Part shown: positions 55,406 to 62,887 of the stretch, one piece after another
Layout of the letters: every line of letters starts with the position of its first letter
Position numbering within the stretch: position 1 is the stretch's first letter
Position numbers and translations under genes: made by a program
NCBI RefSeq assembly: GCF_021655615.1
Contig: NZ_AP025245.1
Span: 2,170,001-2,234,000 of the forward strand
Reading direction: 5' to 3'
Origin: Acidianus sp. HS-5
Lineage (GTDB): Archaea; Thermoproteota; Thermoprotei_A; Sulfolobales; Sulfolobaceae
Length of the DNA stretch: 64,000 bases
The notes under the pieces: model-generated
The model's input: only the letters and a program-made list of their open reading frames with translations
Told to the model about the DNA's origin: nothing
Database searches by the model: none

Positions 55406-56000
55406 ATTCCTAGCTAAAAAGAGAGTAGAAGATTACTTATCTCATCAGAGAGAGAAGGATACATTTTACGTTACCGACCTAGTGAGATGCCCGCTTAAGA
55501 TAGTTTATGAAGAGAAATTTAAGGAATTAGCGGTAGCTGAAGTTTATAATCCTTCAACGCTAATGGGAGAATTAGTTCACATGGGTCTTGAGACTTTTAC
55601 TGAAATTGAAGGCTATAAGGTAAGTTCTGAAGTTGAAGGTGAGAAGGAAATAAATTTAGGAGATAAAACCGTAAAGATAAAGGGAAGGGCTGACATAATT
55701 TTACAGAACGAAAATGAAAAAATTATAGTTGAAATTAAAAGTGCTAGAGGAGATAAAGGATTACCTCATAAGCATCATTTAATGCAGCTGCAAGCTTACT
55801 TGTGGTTATTTGACACAAAGAAGGGAATACTGTTTTATGTAACTCCAGAAAGATTTACGGAATTTACAGTAGATAAACCTCTAGATGAGGCGACAATAGT
55901 AAAGTTACTACAAGAGAACATTTCATTAAGTCCTTCACCTCGTTTCCCTTGGGAATGCGAATATTGTTCATTTGCAATAGTATGTCCTAATAAGAAGTAG
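55398..56000 (+). CDS. Cas4/RecB-like nuclease with Fe-S cluster cysteines
   Basis: This protein of about 200 residues is a PD-(D/E)xK nuclease of the Cas4/Dna2 group. It has a first cluster Cys in VTDLVRCPLKIVYEEK, a histidine in LMGELVHMGLE, IKGRADIIL with the metal Asp, IIVEIKSARG with the ExK pair, LQAYLWLF, and a Cys trio CEYCSFAIVC at the C terminus. The first recognisable start codon is GTG 55482, which would cut off the conserved helix EFLAKKRVEDYLSHQREKD. The frame is open back to 55389 without ATG, GTG or TTG, so an ATA start near 55398, overlapping the glycosyltransferase stop, is proposed. No cas genes or arrays are near; it is probably a stand-alone repair nuclease. Confidence 0.7.
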   Translation: MVEFLAKKRVEDYLSHQREKDTFYVTDLVRCPLKIVYEEKFKELAVAEVYNPSTLMGELVHMGLETFTEIEGYKVSSEVEGEKEINLGDKTVKIKGRADIILQNENEKIIVEIKSARGDKGLPHKHHLMQLQAYLWLFDTKKGILFYVTPERFTEFTVDKPLDEATIVKLLQENISLSPSPRFPWECEYCSFAIVCPNKK

Positions 56001-56034
56001 AAAAGATTAAGAATTATAGCACTTTTTTTAATTC

Positions 56035-57264
56035 GTGATAAGACCCGTAGTAATGACAATTGCGGGAAGTGATTCTGGAGGAGGCGCAGGATTACAAGCC
56101 GATTTAAAAACTTTCACTTCTCTAGGAGTCTTCGGTACAGTTATAGTTACAGGGTTAACAGCACAGAATACTTTTGAAGTAACTAAAGTAATGGAAGTTC
56201 CTCCTGATTTCATTGAAGCACAGTTTGACGCAGTAATGAAAGATTTGAATCCAAGATATGCTAAAACAGGAATGCTTGCATCAACAAAGGTTATAGACGC
56301 AGTAAGGAAGAAAGTGAAAGAATACAAAATCAACTTAATTCTTGATCCAGTAATGGTTGCAAAATCTGGAGCCTCTTTAGTGACTGAGGACGTAGTCTCT
56401 TCAATAAAATCTTTAATGAAGGAGTCATTGATAATTACTCCTAACAAATTTGAGGCAGAAAAACTTTTAGGTAAAAAAATTGAAAATGAAGAAGATTTGA
56501 AGAAATCTACCAAGGAATTATACGAGAAATATTCTATTAACGCTGTAATAAAAGGCGGTTCTCAATTTGGTTTAGATTATGCAATAATAGATGGAGAAGA
56601 GTTTGAACTTAGAGGAGAAAAAATCGAGACTAACAACACTCACGGTAGTGGGGATGTATTTTCTGCATCTATAACTGCATATTTAGCTAAAGGACTATCT
56701 TTAAAAGAAGCAGTTAAGAAGGCAAAGGAATTTACTACTTTTGCAATAAAATACTCCTTAAATTTAGGTAAAGGTCACGGACCTGTGGACCCCTTTGCTT
56801 ATTCTGAAGATATTATGGAGAAGGAGATCGCACGGGAAGAATTAGAAGATTTACTCTATTTCGTTGAAAAACAGAAAGGACTTAATGATTTACTAGCTGA
56901 AAACGATAAGTCAAACGTTGGCTATTTAACAACTTATGGAGACTTCGCAACTCTTGCAGGAGGAATAATAAGATACTTAGATTGGATAAAAATTGATGGA
57001 CCTATTTTAGTTAACTGGAAGGAGAACGATGTATATGAAGCACTGAAGAGGAGTGAAAAGAAAGTCGGTATTATGATTTCTCCTAGTGATAGAATTCTTT
57101 CACTAGCAGAAGAAAATAAGATAAAATTATCTGAAAGCGGAATAGACTCCGATGCGGTAACAGTAAACGGTAAAATAATCCTAGTCGCAGATAACGTAGA
57201 AGAGTTAAAAAGAAAAATTGAGGGTCTCTTAAATGATTTACGTAGTAGGCAGTTACAATACTGA
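56035..57264 (+). CDS. thiD: HMP/HMP-phosphate kinase ThiD with C-terminal ThiN-like domain
   Basis: This 409-residue protein has an N-terminal ThiD kinase (about 1-265): MTIAGSDSGGGAGLQADLKTF, YAKTGMLAS, LDPVMVAKSGA and the anion hole NTHGSGDVFSA. It phosphorylates hydroxymethylpyrimidine in thiamine synthesis. The remaining 145 residues (from about 265, EKEIAREELEDLLYFVEKQ) sit where archaeal ThiDN proteins carry the ThiN thiamine-phosphate synthase. The sequence here is divergent, so synthase activity is uncertain. The 3' end overlaps the ribokinase-like gene by 32 bases, making an operon. Confidence 0.85.
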   Translation: MIRPVVMTIAGSDSGGGAGLQADLKTFTSLGVFGTVIVTGLTAQNTFEVTKVMEVPPDFIEAQFDAVMKDLNPRYAKTGMLASTKVIDAVRKKVKEYKINLILDPVMVAKSGASLVTEDVVSSIKSLMKESLIITPNKFEAEKLLGKKIENEEDLKKSTKELYEKYSINAVIKGGSQFGLDYAIIDGEEFELRGEKIETNNTHGSGDVFSASITAYLAKGLSLKEAVKKAKEFTTFAIKYSLNLGKGHGPVDPFAYSEDIMEKEIAREELEDLLYFVEKQKGLNDLLAENDKSNVGYLTTYGDFATLAGGIIRYLDWIKIDGPILVNWKENDVYEALKRSEKKVGIMISPSDRILSLAEENKIKLSESGIDSDAVTVNGKIILVADNVEELKRKIEGLLNDLRSRQLQY

Positions 57265-58132
57265 TTACATAATAAGGGTTGAAGAATTTCCAGCAGTTGG
57301 AGAAACAATCTTTGCAAGGGAAATAATAGTATCTCACGGAGGTAAAGGTTCTAATCAAGCAGTTTCTGCAGCAAGGTTAGGTTCAAAAGTTAGGCTAATA
57401 GCTGCAGTAGGTAATGATGATAGAGGTAAGGAAGCATTAAAATTCTGGAAAGATGAGGGAGTTGATACTTCTAAAGTCAAGATAAAAAATACTTACACTG
57501 GCTCAGCTTACATTCTGGTTAACAAAAGGGGAGAGACAATGATAGTTGTTAACAAAGGAGCAAACTATGAGCTAAGCGAGAACGATATTGAATTAGATGA
57601 TGGAATACTTTTAACTCAAATGGAAGTTAGGGAAAAAGTAGTTATGAAGGCTTTACAGAGTTTTGATGGAATAAGGATACTCAACCCCGCTCCCGTAAAT
57701 ATTTCCGATTACTCAATATTAAACTATGTTGATATTTTAACTCCTAATGAAATAGAATTTAAGGAGTTAACGAGCGCTGATGATATTGAGTACGGCCTAA
57801 ACATTTTACTCAAGAAAGTGAGAATTGCAGTAATAGTTACTCTAGGAGAAAGAGGAGCATTAATTGCAACTAAAGATAAGAGAGTCCTAATTTCTGCACC
57901 AAAAGTTAAGCCTATAGATACTACTGGAGCAGGTGACGTATTTAATGCTGCTTTAGCTCACTATCTCGAAAAAGGAGAGGATTTGGAGTCCGCAGTTGAA
58001 TTCGCAAATATTATTGCTTCCTATTCAGTAACTAAAATAGGTGCAATAGGTCCTAAATGGGAGGAGGTGAAGGAATTTGTCGAAAAAGAAAAGAGAAAGG
58101 AAAAAAGTAGTAGAGAAAAAAGAGGAAATTGA
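57233..58132 (+). CDS. PfkB-family carbohydrate kinase (ribokinase-like)
   Basis: This 299-residue kinase has the N-terminal GSYNTDYIIRVEEFPAVGETIFA with the PfkB-1 region HGGKGSNQAVSAARLG (about 34-49), NPAPVN, LTPNEIE and PfkB-2 signature DTTGAGDVFNAALAHYLEKG (about 228-247), where the Asp of GAGD is the catalytic base. The NQA motif and substrate loop favour ribokinase or a nucleoside/deoxyribose kinase. The C-terminal tail (VEKEKRKEKSSREKRGN) is extremely basic and overlaps a possible small gene in another frame. Confidence 0.82.
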   Translation: MIYVVGSYNTDYIIRVEEFPAVGETIFAREIIVSHGGKGSNQAVSAARLGSKVRLIAAVGNDDRGKEALKFWKDEGVDTSKVKIKNTYTGSAYILVNKRGETMIVVNKGANYELSENDIELDDGILLTQMEVREKVVMKALQSFDGIRILNPAPVNISDYSILNYVDILTPNEIEFKELTSADDIEYGLNILLKKVRIAVIVTLGERGALIATKDKRVLISAPKVKPIDTTGAGDVFNAALAHYLEKGEDLESAVEFANIIASYSVTKIGAIGPKWEEVKEFVEKEKRKEKSSREKRGN

Positions 58133-58181
58133 AGGTTATTGCTCACTACCTGAAGACATTAGCCAAAGGGACGATATGTGA
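58077..58181 (+). CDS. Possible small protein overlapping the kinase 3' end
   Basis: In the second frame of the kinase tail, GGAGGTGA (58063-58070), close to a full Shine-Dalgarno complement, stands 6 bases before TTG 58077. This opens a 34-residue frame reading MSKKKRERKKVVEKKEEI, then EGYCSLPEDISQRDDM. The part after the kinase stop still looks coding (GYCSLPED). The motif also encodes Glu-Glu-Val-Lys in the kinase, so chance is possible. Confidence 0.35.
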   Translation: MSKKKRERKKVVEKKEEIEGYCSLPEDISQRDDM

Positions 58182-58214
58182 TACGCTTTTTAGCCGTTAA
58201 TAACTACTTACAAT

Positions 58215-59177
58215 GTGTATATAGTTTATTCTGATAAATATAAGGAGCATTATTCGTCAACTCATCACATTGAAAATCCAGATAGGTTAACCAGAGCTTT
58301 AAAGTCTTTAAAAGGAGAGAAGATTGTAGAGCCTATCAAGGTAGATGATCCGCAGATTGTTCATTCGGAAGAATATGTTAACAAGATAAGAAATATAAAA
58401 GGAGAAGAGTGGATCGATGCTGATACATATGCTAACGAAAAGACTTATGAAACTGCTTTATATGCTTTAGGCGGTGCGTTAAAAGCTTTTGAGCTTCAAG
58501 GTTTTGCTTTGGTAAGACCTCCTGGACATCATGCAGGTAAAAATGGTAGAGCGCTCAATGCTCCAACTTTAGGTTTTTGTATTTTTAATAATATTGCATA
58601 TATAATTAAGAAAAAGATGCTAAGACATGTCGCAATAATTGATTTTGACGTTCATTACGGTAATGGAACTCAGGAAATATTTTATGATGATCCTGAAGTT
58701 CTACATATAGATATTCATCAAGATCCTAAAACAATATTCCCCGGAACTGGATTTCCTGAAATGATAGGTAAAGGAGAGGCTGAAGGTACTAAGGTTAATC
58801 TCATTATTCCTCCAAGAGGTTCGGATGACCTATACGATGAGCTATTACCGATAATTCAAGCTATAATTGAAGATTTTAAACCTGCATATATTATATTCTC
58901 AGCAGGATTTGACGGATTTAAGGGCGATGGATTGGCTTCACTCAATTTAACAGAATATACTTTTTACAATTTAGGCTCCTTAGGCAAGCGTTCTTCAGCA
59001 GTACTAGAAGGAGGTTATGGAATAGGACTAGAAAGAGGACTTCCTGCATTTATAAAAGGGTTAAAAGGAGAGGAAGCTGAGTATCCTAAGGAGAAGTCTT
59101 CAGATGCAGTAAAATCTAAGTTTTTTGACTTGCTAGAAAAAGAGAAGGGAATCTTGAGAGACTACTGGAAAATCTAA
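58215..59177 (+). CDS. Histone deacetylase/AcuC-family amidohydrolase
   Basis: This 320-residue zinc enzyme of the arginase/deacetylase fold has HSEEYVNKI at the N terminus, LVRPPGHHAGK with the two catalytic His (about 98-108), the zinc-site IIDFDVHYGNGTQEIF (about 140-155) with Asp and His ligands, FSAGFDGFKGD with the second Asp, and LEGGYG with the transition-state Tyr. It removes acetyl or other acyl groups from lysine or small amines such as acetylpolyamines. The start is GTG at 58215. The stop overlaps the TnpB-like gene by 4 bases, tail to tail. Confidence 0.9.
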   Translation: MYIVYSDKYKEHYSSTHHIENPDRLTRALKSLKGEKIVEPIKVDDPQIVHSEEYVNKIRNIKGEEWIDADTYANEKTYETALYALGGALKAFELQGFALVRPPGHHAGKNGRALNAPTLGFCIFNNIAYIIKKKMLRHVAIIDFDVHYGNGTQEIFYDDPEVLHIDIHQDPKTIFPGTGFPEMIGKGEAEGTKVNLIIPPRGSDDLYDELLPIIQAIIEDFKPAYIIFSAGFDGFKGDGLASLNLTEYTFYNLGSLGKRSSAVLEGGYGIGLERGLPAFIKGLKGEEAEYPKEKSSDAVKSKFFDLLEKEKGILRDYWKI

Positions 59178-59995
59178 CAAGTATAATAGCACTTTAGTGC
59201 TAGATTATAGGCGGCATTAAAATCCCTATCAGCTTTATATCCGCAAGATGGGCAGACGAATATTGAACCTAACACTTCGCCTTTTTTATATCCACATTTT
59301 GAGCATATCTTTGATGTTCCTTTAGGATCAAGTCTCCTAACTTTCATGCCACGTCTGAATAATTCTTCCTCTAAAATTTCTTGTATAGCTCTTAATCCCT
59401 TACCTACTTTAGCTTCATAAAGTCTGAGGTCTTCTATTGCTATTACTTTAGGTTTTAATTCCTCTAAAAATCTTACAGTCTCATTTACTGGTCGTCTAAC
59501 TCTTTCCTTTATATCGTTTAAATAAACTAAACCTTGCGAGTCCCCCAAGTACTTGGAAAATATATCTAACATTTTTTTGTCTCCAACATATTTTACCTTA
59601 TATAATTTGCCGTGATTTAGTATTGCTACAATAGTAAAGAGGTGCCTAATTCCTATATCTATGCCTACTATTGGGCTTTCTTCCTCATAAGCTAGAAGTA
59701 CTTTTATTCCTTGTGAAAAGTCTACTATAGCGTAAATTGGCGTGCCTTCTTTAGTTGGTTTAACTATTGCTCCTATATCCTTAATTTTTACTACGTTCCC
59801 TACGTTTATTAAGTTAAGAGGCCCAACCCTTTTACCGCTGAATGGTAATGCTCGCAAAGACTGTGGTGGTGGAGGATCTATTCCTCCAGTCTTTTTTAAT
59901 ATTGATTTATAATTTTCATAATATAATATATCACTATATATTTCTTTTAATCTGCCAAAATCTATAATTTGAGCCTCAACTAACTCTTCCGGCAT
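59174..59995 (-). CDS. Compact TnpB-like RuvC nuclease (no transposase, stand-alone)
   Basis: This 273-residue protein keeps the whole TnpB catalytic core: RuvC-I IVGIDIGIRHLFTI with Asp113, RuvC-II VIAIEDLRLYEAKVG with Glu188, a zinc finger with Cys231, Cys234, Cys248 and Cys251, and RuvC-III ADRDFNAAYNLAL (255-267). It is about 100 residues or more shorter than IS200/IS605 or IS607 TnpB (around 400). The stretch before RuvC-I is only about 105 residues, and the helical hairpin between RuvC-I and -II is reduced. A good TATA box (TTTTTATATATTTTT) lies upstream, no tnpA is present, and the 3' end abuts the deacetylase gene, leaving no room for a normal omegaRNA/right end. A domesticated nuclease is inferred. 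Confidence 0.78.
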   Translation of the reverse strand: MPEELVEAQIIDFGRLKEIYSDILYYENYKSILKKTGGIDPPPPQSLRALPFSGKRVGPLNLINVGNVVKIKDIGAIVKPTKEGTPIYAIVDFSQGIKVLLAYEEESPIVGIDIGIRHLFTIVAILNHGKLYKVKYVGDKKMLDIFSKYLGDSQGLVYLNDIKERVRRPVNETVRFLEELKPKVIAIEDLRLYEAKVGKGLRAIQEILEEELFRRGMKVRRLDPKGTSKICSKCGYKKGEVLGSIFVCPSCGYKADRDFNAAYNLALKCYYTC

Positions 59996-60058
59996 AAATA
60001 AAAATATATAAAAACTTACTTATGAAATAACTTATACTATGACATGTAAAAAATTGTC

Positions 60059-60325
60059 CTATTTTAATAATTGAAGAACTTCCTGAGTTACTCCTTGAGG
60101 ATATCCTTCTAATGATTTTGCAATATCTAAGGGATTATCTAAACTCGAAAACTGAGATATTTGAACTTCCTTCTCGTTCTCTATTTTATAGACTATTATC
60201 TCCTTTACAGAGTTTATTGGTATATATCTAAATGCAATCTCGTAGCCGTTAATAGGTTTCTCATTTATTTTAAATCCATTCTCATCTAAATACCTTCTTT
60301 CCAAATTCTCTAATTCAAGTGCCAT
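60059..60325 (-). CDS. Hypothetical protein
   Basis: This 88-residue acidic alpha/beta protein (MALELENLERRYLDENGFK, then strands around YEIAFRYIPINSVKEIIVYKI and the C-terminal helix PQGVTQEVLQLLK) has no known motif. It is monocistronic, lying 64 bases beyond the TnpB-like promoter and on the same strand as it. Confidence 0.5.
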   Translation of the reverse strand: MALELENLERRYLDENGFKINEKPINGYEIAFRYIPINSVKEIIVYKIENEKEVQISQFSSLDNPLDIAKSLEGYPQGVTQEVLQLLK

Positions 60326-60381
60326 ATGTAAATACTTATTTCCAAAGTTTTAAGTCTAAGTATCTAAAGTTGAAACAATCA

Positions 60382-61092
60382 TTATAAATATATTATATCT
60401 CCATAAACAAGCTCATTATCAGCATTACCTAGATAATATTTTATTGTCGAGGAAAATACATAATTTCTCCAAATGTAAAGTTTAAAGTACTCTTCAGAGT
60501 AGTCGACTGCTTCCCTCTTATTATAATAATACCCAACTTGAATTAAAGGACCTTCTCCTTCAGAGAAGGAAAGTAATGCAGAATTAAGGCTAGCCGCATA
60601 CTCTTTAAAGCTATTAAAAGTTATTCTAAAGGAGTTTCTAACGTCATTCGATTTACTTACTTCATCAACTATTTTTAGTAAAAACATGTAACTATCAGTA
60701 TAAGGTAATGAAGGATTTTGAAAAGCGCTGCGAGATATAGAGCCGTTATGAGCAAAGTAAAGATCGTAAGCTCCTGCCCTTGCATGATAAGGATGAGCGT
60801 GAGTTAAACCTTGTAAAAATTTCTTGCCGGCTTTTCTTGCGTGGATTATTCCGAGGATCTCATCTCCTTTAATTGAAGTTAACAAAGACAAATCATCCTG
60901 AAATATAGGCTCTGGAGATCTGTAATATATGCTCCTCCAGCTCCCATTTTTCTTTACAAGAATTATGAAACCCCAGCCATCAGGGTGAGATTTATATGGG
61001 GAGAAAGGATCATATCTTGCAGAATTTACAAAAGCCTTAAGTACTTCTCCATTAATTCTTTCTTTTTCCTTAAACGCTAAAATCCTACACAT
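60382..61092 (-). CDS. Class II glutamine amidotransferase
   Basis: This 236-residue Ntn-type protein exposes Cys2 (MCRILAFKE) as the nucleophile after Met removal. Further family marks are HPDGWGFIILVKKNG (about 36-50), IIHARKAGKK with the Arg, HPYHARAGAYDLYFAHNGSISR (about 99-120) and TDSYMFLLKI. It resembles YafJ/GatD-like amidotransferases that release ammonia from glutamine without an attached synthase domain. The acceptor is unknown. The start overlaps the RNase Z-like stop by 8 bases, so the two are one operon. Confidence 0.82.
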   Translation of the reverse strand: MCRILAFKEKERINGEVLKAFVNSARYDPFSPYKSHPDGWGFIILVKKNGSWRSIYYRSPEPIFQDDLSLLTSIKGDEILGIIHARKAGKKFLQGLTHAHPYHARAGAYDLYFAHNGSISRSAFQNPSLPYTDSYMFLLKIVDEVSKSNDVRNSFRITFNSFKEYAASLNSALLSFSEGEGPLIQVGYYYNKREAVDYSEEYFKLYIWRNYVFSSTIKYYLGNADNELVYGDIIYL

Positions 61093-61777
61093 TCCATATC
61101 AGCCCATCAAAAGCCATAATGTAGTCTCCAAGGTTAGAATACTTATCCTCAATTTGTGAAGGTATATGAGTTATTATTACTCTCTTTCCTTGAAAAACCT
61201 CCTTAAGCTTAGGTAAAGGAGTATGTCCGTAAATCTCGCAACCCTCTATACAAGTAGCTTCATGTATTATTAAGTCCGCATCTTTGCTTTCCTCAACAAT
61301 TCCGTCACAAGGCTCTGAAGTATCTCCTGAGTATATTATCTTCTTTTTACCGTCAGTTATTACGTAAGATATTGCATATATTGCATGACATGCTTCAACC
61401 GAGTAAACTTCAAGATCACCTATTTTGACTTTAGGTAATTTATCCTCATGAATTTCTGCAGAAATGTTGTTTCCAAGAGTCTTGTAAACTTCAAGTAATC
61501 TGGAAAATCCTAGAGGAGAATATATTCTTACGTCCTGTATTCTCTTTATCTTTCTCTGTACTAAATAGTCAAAAACTCCGTTAATGTGATCGATATGAAG
61601 ATGAGTCAAAAATATTGCATTAATTTCAGGAAATCCTAAATCCTCAAGTCTTGAATTTGCACCGTTTCCCATGTCTAAAATTATGTTATCGTTATCGTCT
61701 GAGATCATGATGGACGACTTTGCCCTCTTAGAGCCTAGTGTTGATCCCGATCCAGTGCCTAGAAATGTTATTTTCAT
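61085..61777 (-). CDS. RNase Z-like metallo-beta-lactamase hydrolase
   Basis: This 230-residue zinc hydrolase has strand 1 MKITFLGTGSGSTLGSKRAKSS, the metal motif FLTHLHIDHINGVFDYLV (HxHxDH, about 57-74), VEACHAIYAISYVI, IIYSGDTSEP and LIIHEATCIEGC, and the final HIPS. The layout is that of RNase Z, but it lacks the long exosite arm and is shorter than archaeal tRNase Z (about 300). It is therefore either a minimal RNase Z or a paralogue acting on another phosphodiester. It is co-transcribed with the amidotransferase. Confidence 0.8.
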   Translation of the reverse strand: MKITFLGTGSGSTLGSKRAKSSIMISDDNDNIILDMGNGANSRLEDLGFPEINAIFLTHLHIDHINGVFDYLVQRKIKRIQDVRIYSPLGFSRLLEVYKTLGNNISAEIHEDKLPKVKIGDLEVYSVEACHAIYAISYVITDGKKKIIYSGDTSEPCDGIVEESKDADLIIHEATCIEGCEIYGHTPLPKLKEVFQGKRVIITHIPSQIEDKYSNLGDYIMAFDGLIWNV

Positions 61778-61828
61778 CGTCTATAATGACTACTGCTTGC
61801 TTATATTCTTGAATACAAAAAAGGTAAT

Positions 61829-62887
61829 ATGAACAGGGTAAAGAAGCTTCAGAATATGATGAAAGAAAAAGGGATAGATTACGTTGTTATAGGCCCCACA
61901 AGTAATATGTTTTACTTGACCGGATTTACGGAAGAGCAAATGGAAAGACCTTTATTTTTCATAGTAGGTGAAGGGACTTGTTATTTTCTTGCTCCAAAAC
62001 TATATGAAGAGCAACTATCAAAGTACGGTTTTGAGATAATTTCTTACGTTGATGGAGAAGACGCTTATTCAAAGATTGATATAAAAATGAACTCAACTAT
62101 AGCAATTGACGATCAATTATGGTCGCTTTTTACTGTAAATTTAATTAAAAAATTCAGTCCATCTACTCTTCTCATTGCATCAACTCTCTTGAAGGAATTA
62201 AGGATGAGAAAAGATGAGAAAGAACTAGAAATAATGAAAGAAGGACTGAATATTGCAGAAAAGAGCTTTATGCAATTTCTTAACGAGATAAAAGAAGGTG
62301 ATTCTGAATGCAAACTTGCTGATAAACTCGAGGAAATATTTAAGGATAACGGCGCCGAAGGAGTTTCTTTTAAGCCGATATTGACTTCTGGACCAAATAC
62401 CTCAATGCCTCATTTAAGATGTACTGATAGGAAAGTGAAGAGAGGTGATATAATAATAGTAGATTTCGGCGTAAAATATAAGGGATATTCCACAGATACT
62501 ACAAGAGTGGTTTCCTTAGGAAAGCCTTCTGGAGAAGTCGAAAATATTCATGACATTGTACTTGAGGCACAGGAGTCTGCTGAGAGAGCAAAGAACGGAA
62601 TGAAGGGTAAAGAGATAGATTCTATAGCTAGAGAAATAATATCTAAAGCGGGATATTCTCAGTTCTTCATTCACAGAACAGGACACGGCATAGGAATTGA
62701 CGTTCATGAAGACCCTTACATTTCGCAGGATAGTGAACAAGTAATAGAAGAAAATATGACCTTCACTGTAGAGCCAGGGATATATTTGCCAGAGAAATTC
62801 GGCATTAGAATAGAAGATATGGTAGTTATGGGAGAAAAGGAAGCCTATCCTTTAAATAAGTTAAGAAAAGATATTTACGTGATCTGA
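61829..62887 (+). CDS. pepQ: Xaa-Pro dipeptidase/aminopeptidase (M24)
   Basis: This 352-residue M24B metallopeptidase cleaves X-Pro bonds in the cytoplasm. The N-terminal creatinase domain (MNRVKKLQNMMKEKGIDYVVIGPTSNMFYLTGF) is typical. The dinuclear metal ligands are visible: IIVDFGVKYKGYSTDTTRVV (two Asp), HRTGHGIGIDVHEDPYIS (His), FTVEPGIYLP (Glu) and GIRIEDMVV (Glu). The gene is divergent from the RNase Z-like operon by 51 bases and converges with the aminotransferase, overlapping by 13 bases. It fits growth on peptides. Confidence 0.9.
   Translation: MNRVKKLQNMMKEKGIDYVVIGPTSNMFYLTGFTEEQMERPLFFIVGEGTCYFLAPKLYEEQLSKYGFEIISYVDGEDAYSKIDIKMNSTIAIDDQLWSLFTVNLIKKFSPSTLLIASTLLKELRMRKDEKELEIMKEGLNIAEKSFMQFLNEIKEGDSECKLADKLEEIFKDNGAEGVSFKPILTSGPNTSMPHLRCTDRKVKRGDIIIVDFGVKYKGYSTDTTRVVSLGKPSGEVENIHDIVLEAQESAERAKNGMKGKEIDSIAREIISKAGYSQFFIHRTGHGIGIDVHEDPYISQDSEQVIEENMTFTVEPGIYLPEKFGIRIEDMVVMGEKEAYPLNKLRKDIYVI

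Noticed and set aside
55398..56000. Cas4-like gene as evidence of a CRISPR-Cas locus
   Set aside because: No cas1, cas2, effector or repeat array is nearby; stand-alone Cas4/RecB-type nucleases are common in Sulfolobales.
56028..56513. 161-residue minus-strand frame
   Set aside because: Antisense shadow of thiD; the sense strand has the kinase motifs.
59174..59995. Ordinary IS200/IS605 insertion carrying tnpB
   Set aside because: No tnpA, no recognisable element ends, and the gene overlaps a functional neighbour; kept as a TnpB-like gene and not a mobile element.
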